Translations under genes and position numbers: made by a program
Assembly (NCBI RefSeq): GCF_963169125.1
Contig: NC_084797.1
Span: 94,707,868-94,771,867 of the forward strand
Reading direction: 5' to 3'
Length of the DNA stretch: 64,000 nucleotides
Source of the DNA: Humulus lupulus
Lineage: Eukaryota; Streptophyta; Magnoliopsida; Rosales; Cannabaceae
The notes under the pieces: model-generated
The model's input: the letters and a program-made list of their open reading frames with translations, nothing else
Databases searched by the model: none
What the model was told of the DNA's origin: nothing
In this document: piece after piece, positions 57,041-64,000 of the stretch
How positions within the stretch are numbered: position 1 is the first letter of the stretch
Layout: each line of letters starts with the position of its first letter

Positions 57041-57427
57041 GTCCTAGGTTTAAGGGTTCCTGAAGACTAGCAGGACATGTACATTCGCCGTGAAAGATAA
57101 GCTCGACTCAGGGTTTGGTAATTGTGTACACATGATTATGTGCTTGAATGATTTGAGTGAGATATGACTGTTGATATCTGTTTGATTAATAGGGAGCATG
57201 AGATACTGATAGGGCCTGGCCCTTGACTATTGCATGATGTTATTGAGGCGTGCTTATCAGCACTGCTATGCGTGTGAATGAATATATGGATGAATATTTG
57301 GATAAATTGTGTATAGTTTGATTGCTTATGAATGATTGGAGTTCCAGTGATGGATTATGAAAGGATTATTATCCTGTCATCATAGTCTGATTGCCGAGTC
57401 GTTGTTTGCAGATTGACTTAGATAATT

Positions 57428-58625
57428 ATGCGTCCAAGAAAATCTACGCGACTAGCCGGTAGGTCTGAGACTAGATATGATGATCAGGGCCAGACCCCTC
57501 CGCCAGTCCCTGAGAACTGGCAGCAGCTTATGGCCGACATGCAGGCTCGTCTACAGAGCCAAGATGAACAGATCCCAGTTCTGCGGCAGCAGGCTCCATC
57601 AGGGGGTGTTGCCCCCATTGTGCCACCTGTAGTGGTACCTGTTGTACAACCAGTCAAGGTTGGGAACAAGTGGGAACCAGTCAAGGTTCAGGAAACAACA
57701 ACCCCCGATCTTTGATGAAGGACCTGATCCACTGAAGGCTGAATAGTGGATGACTATGATTACTACCATTCTGGATTTTATGAGGGTGGAAGGACATGAC
57801 AGAGTGGCTTATGCCACATATATGCTGAGAGAGGATGCCCGAATCTGGTGGGAGGTGGCATCACAGACTAGAGATGTTACTGCTTTGACTTGGGAAGGAT
57901 TCAAAGACCTATTCAGTTAGAAGTATTATAATGTTGCCATCCGGGCAGCGAAAGTAAATGAGTTCGTGGGGCTGGTTCAGGGCAGCATGACCGTTACGGA
58001 ATATGCCCTGAAGTTTGATAGACTTGCAATGTTTGCACCAAATCTTGTGCCTACCGATGCATCTAGGCAGGACAAATTCATTAGAGGGCTTAATGCTATG
58101 ATAGCCCGGGATGTGAGAATTACAACAGTACCTGGAGGGACAACTTATGCCTAGGCTGCTCTTACCGCTGAGGAAGCAGAAAATAAGATATGGAGAGAGA
58201 GTGCAGTGAGGCGGAAGGGCCGCAGGGCGGTGCCTCCATATTCTGGTTCTAGTAGGGGCGGAGGCCCCAGTGATTTGAAGAGGAAGACCCCTGATGCTTC
58301 GACCGTTCCTGGTCCTGATAGGAGAGGTCAGGGTAGTTAGGGTAGCCGTCAAGGAGGCGGTGATTCATGGAGGACTTATCTAGAGTGCACAAGGAGCAAA
58401 AGATGCCATCCGGGCAAGTGCCGGGCTAAGGCCTGTTATGTGTGTGGGGTGGTGGGACACCTCAAGAAAGATTGCCCGATAGTGAAGAAGGGAGATGTGA
58501 GGAAGGTGGACAACTTGAATCCAGCTCGAGTGTTCACCCTGACGCAGGCAGAGGCCGAGGCTAGCCCCTCGGTAGTGACAGGTTAGTTTTCTAGCGCTGG
58601 CACTCCTTTTACTGTATTGATTGAC
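57428..58625 (+). pseudogene. element D gag and start of protease
   Basis: Starts at Met 57428 (MRPRKSTRLAGRSETRYDD), with a coiled coil (LMADMQARLQSQDEQI). A frameshift near 57690 follows, then the gag core (MLREDARIWWEVASQ, NEFVGLVQGSMTVTEYALKFDRLAMFAPNLVP). After a stop at 58152-58154 comes a basic linker and an intact zinc knuckle CYVCGVVGHLKKDC (about 58435-58480). The protease begins [14 protein letters not shown], where the active-site Gly is Cys, and stops at the fusion. A 27-bp direct duplication of AACCAGTCAAGGTT lies at 57648 and 57675. Confidence 0.85.
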
Positions 58626-59260
58626 TCATGTGCTACACACTTGTTTGTTTCTATTACAGACGGTTTGTAGAGGGCTTCTCGAAGATAGCGGCACCGATGA
58701 CAAAATTGACACGGAAGAATTTGAAGTTTATCTGGTCAGACAAGTGTGAGGACAGTTTCCAAGAGCTGAAGCGACGACTTATTTCTGCGCCTGTGTTGAG
58801 TCTTCCTTCAGGAGAAGGGAAGTTTGTGGTCTATTGTGATGCATCGAGGTTGGGTTTAGGCTGTGTGTTGATGCAGAATGAGAAGGTTATAGCTTATGCA
58901 TCACGACAGCTGAAGGAGTATGAGCAGCGGTACCCCACTCATGATTTGGAATTAGCAGTGGTGGTATTCGCACTGAAGATATGGCGACACTTCTTGTATG
59001 GGGAGAAGTGTGAAGTGTACACTAACCATAAGAGTCTGAAGTATTTCTTTACATAGAAGGACATGAACATGAGACAAAGGCGTTGGTTGGAGTTGGTGAA
59101 AGACTATGATTGTGATATTCTTTACCATTTGGGGAAAGCAAATGTAGTTGCAGATGCATTGAGCCGGAGAGGCCCAGGTCAGTGGTATAGTTCCATTCGA
59201 ATCTCAAGGGAGTTAGCTGATGAGATGGTCAGAGTGGGGATAGAGTTGGTGGTAGGTTAG
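58626..59260 (+). pseudogene. element D RT end and RNase H
   Basis: The protease start is fused to the RT C-terminus ([20 protein letters not shown]) near 58651. RNase H follows: [68 protein letters not shown] and [19 protein letters not shown]. Stops are at 59054-59056 (TAG) and 59258-59260 (TAG), in frame with the integrase after them. The catalytic RT domain is gone. Confidence 0.9.
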
Positions 59261-60703
59261 TTGGCCAATATTACTTTGCAGTCGACCCTGCTAGAGCAGA
59301 TCAGAGAGGGACATTTGATAGACGCTCAGTTACAAGAGGCTAAAGAGAATGTCATAGCGGGAGTAGCTAAGGACTATTCTATTTCTGAGGCTGGTTTACT
59401 TCGGTATCAGGGAAGGATTTGTGTTTCGGCTGATGAGGGGATCAGATGAGAGATTCTGGATGAGTCTCATATGACGCCGTACTCACTTCATCCGGGTACC
59501 ACGAAGATGTACCAAGATCTACGGATGTTATATTGGTGGCCCGGGATGAAGAAGGATGTGGTCGAGTACGTAGCCAGATGCTTAACCTGTCAGCAGGTAA
59601 AAGCTGAGCATCAGTGACCAGCAGGGTTGCTTCATCCTTTGGGTATTCCAGAGTGGAAATGGGAGGATATTACGATGGACTTTGTGGGAGGTTTACCCAG
59701 GACGGTAGGGCTTCATGACTCGGTGTGGGTGATAGTGGACAGATACACCAAGTCAGCCCATTTTCTTCCAGTGAGGTCGACATATACTATGGATCGGTAT
59801 GCTGAGTTGTATGTGAGGGAGATTGTATGTCTCCATGGGGTTCCTAAGTCTATAGTGTTAGACCGGGATCCCATCTTCACTTCCAAGTTTTGGAGTGGTT
59901 TGCAGAAGGCTATGGGAACTCAGTTGAAGTTCAATACAGCCTTTCATCCTCAGACTGATGGACAGTCTGAGAGGAAAATTCAGGTGTTGTCCTGTTGATT
60001 GATTGACTTTTAAGGTTCATGGAGTAAATATCTCCTATTGATTGAATTTTCGTATAACAATAGTTACCAATCAATTATTGGAATGGCTCCCTATGAGTTG
60101 TTGTATGGGAGGAAGTGTAGATCACCCATTCATTGGGATGAGATGGGTGAGAGGAAGTATTTGGGGCCAGATATGGTTCAGAGAACAAGTGAAGCAATAG
60201 AGAAGATCCGAGCTAGGATGCTCGCTTCTCATAGCAGATAGAAAAGCTACGCTGATCCTAAGCGTAGGGACGTGGAGTTCCAGGTTGGGGACCACGGGTT
60301 TCTTCGAGTTTCACCATTGCGAGGGGTGAGGAGGTTTGGAAAGAAAGGCAAGCTAAGCCCTAGATTTATTGGACCTTTTCTGATCCTGGAAAGGATCGGT
60401 CAGGTGGCTTACAGGCTAGCCTTGCCACCATCGTTGTCTGGAGTCCATGACGTATTCCATGTTTCTATGCTCCGGAAGTACGTCTCAGATGTGACTCACA
60501 TGTTGAGGTATGAAGACTTGGAATTGCAGTCAGACCTAGCGTATGAAGAGCAACCGATTCAGATCTTGGACCGAAAAGATAAAGTATTACGGAATAAGAC
60601 GATTCCTCTTATTAAACTATTGTGGAGGAACAGTAGGGTCGAGGAAGCGACCTGGGAGCTTGAGACAGCAATGCGGGATCAGTATCCCAAGTTATTCAGG
60701 TAA
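59261..60703 (+). pseudogene. element D integrase and chromodomain
   Basis: Same frame throughout, with stops at 59447 (TGA), about 59615 (TGA), 59996 (TGA), a cluster to 60037, and 60239 (TAG). The zinc-binding domain reads HPGTTKMYQDLRMLYWWPGMKKDVVEYVARCLTCQQ. The core has D in ITMDFVGGLP, D in VLDRDPIF and E in TDGQSERKI, so all three acids are kept. The C-terminal domain ([18 protein letters not shown]) is followed by a chromodomain ([19 protein letters not shown] ... [19 protein letters not shown]). The chromodomain form fits Tekay/Del. Confidence 0.92.
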
Positions 60704-60725
60704 ATTTCGAGGACGAAATTCTCAT

Positions 60726-60739
60726 TAGGAGGGGATAGT
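60726..60739 (+). other. element D polypurine tract
   Basis: TAGGAGGGGATAGT immediately before the LTR start TGTAACGACCC. Confidence 0.85.
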
Positions 60740-62075
60740 TGTAACGACCCAAATTTAATAAGGCTTAAGGGCCTTGATTAGTGTGCTGGGAGGGCATAAT
60801 TGGAATTTATGCAATTTAATGATTAAAAGTATGTTATATGACTATTTGAATATCTGAGATGCATGACTATGTGTATTAGTATTCATGTAGGCCCTGATTA
60901 GGTTAGAAGGGCATAATTGTAATTTTGGGCCCGTTGAGGGCATAATAGTATATATATGTGATAAATTGTCGAGACCACATTATTATGTGGATATATTTGT
61001 AATCTATGATTCGTGAAGATCTTAGTGAGCGGTTTAGCGAAAAGTCACGGCGGGGATTTATACCCGGCTCGAGGCGAGCCTAGCGATACAAATGGGGATT
61101 CATAGAATATATTGGGGTCTATTTCGACATTGGAGAATATAGTTGGTGTTTGGTTAGGCGTCGGGAAGTAAGCGGTAAATATTAGAGACACTCGAGGAAT
61201 TAGCGGGAATTGGGTGAAATGACCAAAATGCCCCTAGGTTGATTAAAAGATTTAGTAATAAAGGGGAGGGAAAATGGGTCATTTGGCTTATAAGGGATAA
61301 GCATTAACATGCTTTATACTTAGTGGAATTTGTAGAAGGGGCTGGAATTCTGAAGGAAAGAAAAAGAAAGAAAAGGAAGGAAAGAAAGGGAATTGGAAGT
61401 CTACCATTTTCTCTCTCTCGGTTCAAGTTATCTTCACCATCTCTTGAGGATTTTTGGGGCAGAAACTTAGGGAGAATTAGAGCAAAAGCTTGAGGTTAAG
61501 GTCTTTGATCTGGCTGGAAGAATTGGCAGGGATTTAGCAAGAACAAACCATCCACTTAAGGTAAGATTTTGAGGTTAACACCCAGTTTTTTGTATTGGTT
61601 TTGAGTTAATTTTCTAAGCAAAGTTTTGTGGGTATCTTAGGGAGTTTAGGCTGAGGATTAGAGGAGGAGAAGTTCAAGCTTGTGAGGAGGACAACCTAGG
61701 CTAAACTCATCCAGCAAAGGTAAGGGATTCTAGTTTGAACTTTGTGGTTTCAATGGTTGTTTTGCTGAGTTTTTGAATTCTAGGTTCAACTATGGTGAAA
61801 TCTTGGATTAGGGGTGCATGTGTTTAAGTTTTATATGGTTGGGGTGCTTGGGATGAGTTAGACATGTTAGTAAGCTTGATTCTAAGTTTGGTTGAAGTTT
61901 GGAGAAGTTTTGGTACGGTTTGGCTCGGGGAAAGTCGAAGGAGGGAAAAACATCATTTTGCTGTTCTGTGACTAGCGCTACAGCGCTAGCCTTTGGGCGC
62001 TGTAGCGCTAGGCCATTTACCCTGGGACAATTTTGGGCTCTGTTTGTAGCGTTGTTGCACCCTCTTTAGATCGTT
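60740..62075 (+). repeat. element D 3' LTR, truncated
   Basis: Aligns with 54626 onward until CTTTAGATCGTTA, then diverges. About 1 kb of LTR end is missing. It holds a 14-bp perfect inverted repeat at 61973-61986 and 61997-62010. Confidence 0.88.
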
Positions 62076-62350
62076 ATGCTGGCGCGCTTTCGAGAATGGC
62101 TAGGCTTCGAGCTCATTGCTTCAGTTATAACCTCCACCTCATTCAGTAATTTGGTCAGGTACGTTCCTCGGAGAAGGTTGGTGTTTTTGAACCAGCAACT
62201 CAGGTTCAAACAATGCGACTCATTCTCGAGTGCTAATGTTACATCTAGAACCACTTAAAAATTTGTATAAGTGTGCTACTCACATTTTTAGATACAAGCT
62301 TAACTTTTTTTAGCCTACATTTCGAGACTTTTTATTTTATTATCCAAATT
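62076..62350. other. unidentified stretch
   Basis: Higher GC than its right neighbour. Both strands are open for about 60 codons. The minus-strand peptide (LALENESHCLNLSCWFKNTN) is not one I recognise. It could be a host-derived or transposon-derived scrap. Confidence 0.3.
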
Positions 62351-62359
62351 TGGGTGTAA

Positions 62360-63035
62360 CAGGTACTTAAGTGAAAATTTAGACAATTTGGGTACTTTCG
62401 CCACAAATATCATTTTCTCATTAACTTTTATTATATACTTATAAATTCATAATCTCGAAAATAATAAAAAATAATTAAAATCAAAAGAAATATATCCAAC
62501 ATTTTATTTTATTTAAAACAAAGTTAAATTTTATTTTTATTTATCCTAAAAAATTGATTCATTTTTACTAATTTTTTAAAGCAAAGTTAAAATTTTGACA
62601 TATTGATTCATTTTTACGAATTAATTATTATAAATATTAATTTAATTAAATCAAAATAAAAAATTCATTTTGGCCATATATTTTGAAACAAAATAAAAAA
62701 AAAATAGACATCTTTCTTTTGATTTTAATTGTTTGTTATTCTTTTTGAGATTATGAATTTATAAGTTTATAATAAATGTTAATGAAAAAAATTATATTTG
62801 CAGCGAAAGACCGCAATTTTTTAAATATGCGCAAAAGTACCCATGTTAAACTTTTACCTGCACCGTTAGTACTCATCTTACCATCTAACGACAAAGTTTA
62901 CGACAATGGTAACGGTGGCAACTAATAGTGCAAGTAAAAGTTAAACTTTGGTACTTTTTCCATCAAAAGAAATAACTTGGGTACTTAAGTGTAATATTTT
63001 GTATAACTTAGATACTTTCGTCCCAAACATCCCAA
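62360..63035. repeat. foldback repeat element
   Basis: Arms at about 62383-62495 and 62709-62818 are inverted copies (TAATGA-GAAAA-TGATATTTG and AATTTATAAG words). A second, smaller inverted pair lies at 62833-62880 and 62915-62962 (AAAAGTACC ... AAACTTTTAC). The outer parts (GGTACTTAAGTG ... TACTTTCG, at 62361 and 62979) are direct repeats. No protein is seen. The family is not named. Confidence 0.7.
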
Positions 63036-63541
63036 AATAATAAATACTAATAGTACACATTATCTATACTTCTATGTGATTATTAAATATAATATAATGT
63101 AATTTTTTATAGTAAATTCTAATAAAGCATGTAATCTACACACTTAAAATTAACTAAAAGATAATATAATGCATTCAATATAGTAAAAACTAATAAAATA
63201 CATTATTTGTACTTATTACAATAATTAAAAACTATTATCGCTAATAATTAATATAAATAATTAACTATTCAAGATAAATATCAACATTATACATTATTTA
63301 TTGGGAATTTACGGCTTTACATTATCTTAATCAACAATGGATAATAAGAATAGTTCAATATTACGTATCCTAGATACTAATCAAGAATCTTAATTAAAGT
63401 ATGAATGCAAAATTTGATCATCAAAGAATCATATTCATGATATGAATGCAAATCTTGAGAATAAAGAATTAATTGATTAGATGATTATAAGATGAACTTA
63501 GAAATATTTAATAATCTATACTAACAACATAAACACCATAA
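63036..63541. other. AT-rich noncoding DNA
   Basis: Very AT-rich. I see no gene, element end or clear repeat apart from AATAATTAA-type words. Confidence 0.6.
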
Positions 63542-64000
63542 CACTACAACAATTTTGATATTCAATGACTCCCTACAATGTCTTACACCATTGGTGTAAG
63601 GCATTAAAAATTAGGAGGTATTTTAAATGTCTTATGTTGGGAGACATTGAAATTTTTTATTAATTACTAAAATTGTAAGACATTAAAAGTTTATGAAGAC
63701 GTTGAAAAAGTAGGGGCTAAACACGTGTCCAGGGAAGACATCTAACGTGTCCCAGTGGGAGACGTTAGATGTCCTCCCTAGCTATTTCTCCTCTTTATCT
63801 TCTCTTCCCCAAATGTGATTTACACAGAAGCAAATTGGGGTATTTTCTGGCGATTTGTAGGGCTTCAATGGTACGAGTTTCTCTCCATTTTCAAGGTTGT
63901 GAGTTAAATATTTTTGAAAAAAAAAATTATAGGCTTAGCATTAAGATGATATGTATATGCGATTTTGTGTTAGTTTTTTTTTTTATGATTATGAGTTTTT
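63542..64000 (+). mobile_element. CACTA-type DNA transposon, terminal part
   Basis: Begins CACTACAACAATTTTG, the hallmark end of plant CACTA (En/Spm-like) transposons. Subterminal palindromes follow: CTTACACCATTGGTGTAAG (63582-63600), and GACATCTAACGTGTCCC facing GGGAGACGTTAGATGTC (63737-63773, 16 of 17 pairing). Such repeats bind the element's own protein in known CACTA elements. From about 63780 a leader-like CT-rich stretch begins. The other end and any transposase lie right of the window, so autonomy is unknown. Confidence 0.75.

Larger units (their letters stand above)
54626..62075 (+). mobile_element. D: Tekay-like chromovirus with internal deletion
   Basis: 5' LTR 54626-57025, primer site 57029-57040, gag, then a fused protease/RT end, RNase H, integrase with chromodomain, polypurine tract, and a 3' LTR cut at about 62075. 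Most of protease and RT is deleted at about 58651. From 58628 to 60703 pol stays in one frame and is broken only by stops. Same family as A and B. Confidence 0.88.

Noticed and set aside
1..64000. A host gene, biosynthetic cluster or immune system
   Set aside because: Every recognisable coding stretch is retroelement gag, pol or the antisense retroelement gene.

Overview
This window is plant nuclear DNA, and every coding stretch I can recognise belongs to transposable elements. The evidence for a plant is the set of LTR retrotransposon families: Tat-lineage Ty3/gypsy elements, which carry a second, archaeal-type RNase H, and Tekay/Del-like chromoviruses primed from an initiator tRNA-Met type site. 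A CACTA-type DNA transposon end at the right edge and the spliced, TATA-driven antisense gene inside the Tat elements fit the same picture. I see no host gene, rRNA, functional tRNA or CRISPR array, and I cannot name the species.

Layout. 1-9503: the 3' two-thirds of a Tat element (E1, plus strand). Its pol (1-3933) is one reading frame broken by five stop codons. A spliced gene on the opposite strand (7415-4944) follows, then its promoter and a 1.46-kb 3' LTR full of GC-rich minisatellites. 9504-11891: tail and 3' LTR of a related element. 11892-14465: an internally deleted Tat element on the minus strand (E3). 14466-22020: about 6 kb of unexplained noncoding DNA rich in the word TGTTCGCC and in local tandem repeats, split by a 1.67-kb solo LTR (16397-18067) with a 5-bp target duplication. 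22080-26800: scrambled minus-strand Tat remains (gag, RT, a tandemly duplicated protease, gag).

26874-62075 is a nest of chromoviruses. Element A (LTR 26874-29458 and partial gag) abuts element B (LTR fragment, gag, protease, RT). B is split in its protease by a complete 11.58-kb Tat element on the minus strand (E2, 32814-44397, target duplication TATAG). B is split again in RT by a minus-strand chromovirus (C, 45641-54411). After a junction with copied filler DNA, a scrap of integrase is followed by element D (54626-62075). 62076-63541: a short unidentified stretch, a foldback repeat and AT-rich DNA. 63542-64000: one end of a CACTA transposon.

How the parts work. In intact relatives, gag packages the RNA, and protease, RT, RNase H and integrase copy and insert it. 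Every pol here is broken. The most interesting item is the antisense gene. In E1 and E2 it lies between the integrase and the 3' LTR on the strand opposite pol. It has its own TATA box just inside the polypurine tract and canonical introns, two of them at corresponding places in both copies. Its product looks like the plant 'putative gypsy type transposon' family followed by coiled coils. A third fragment lies in E3. Its role is unknown.
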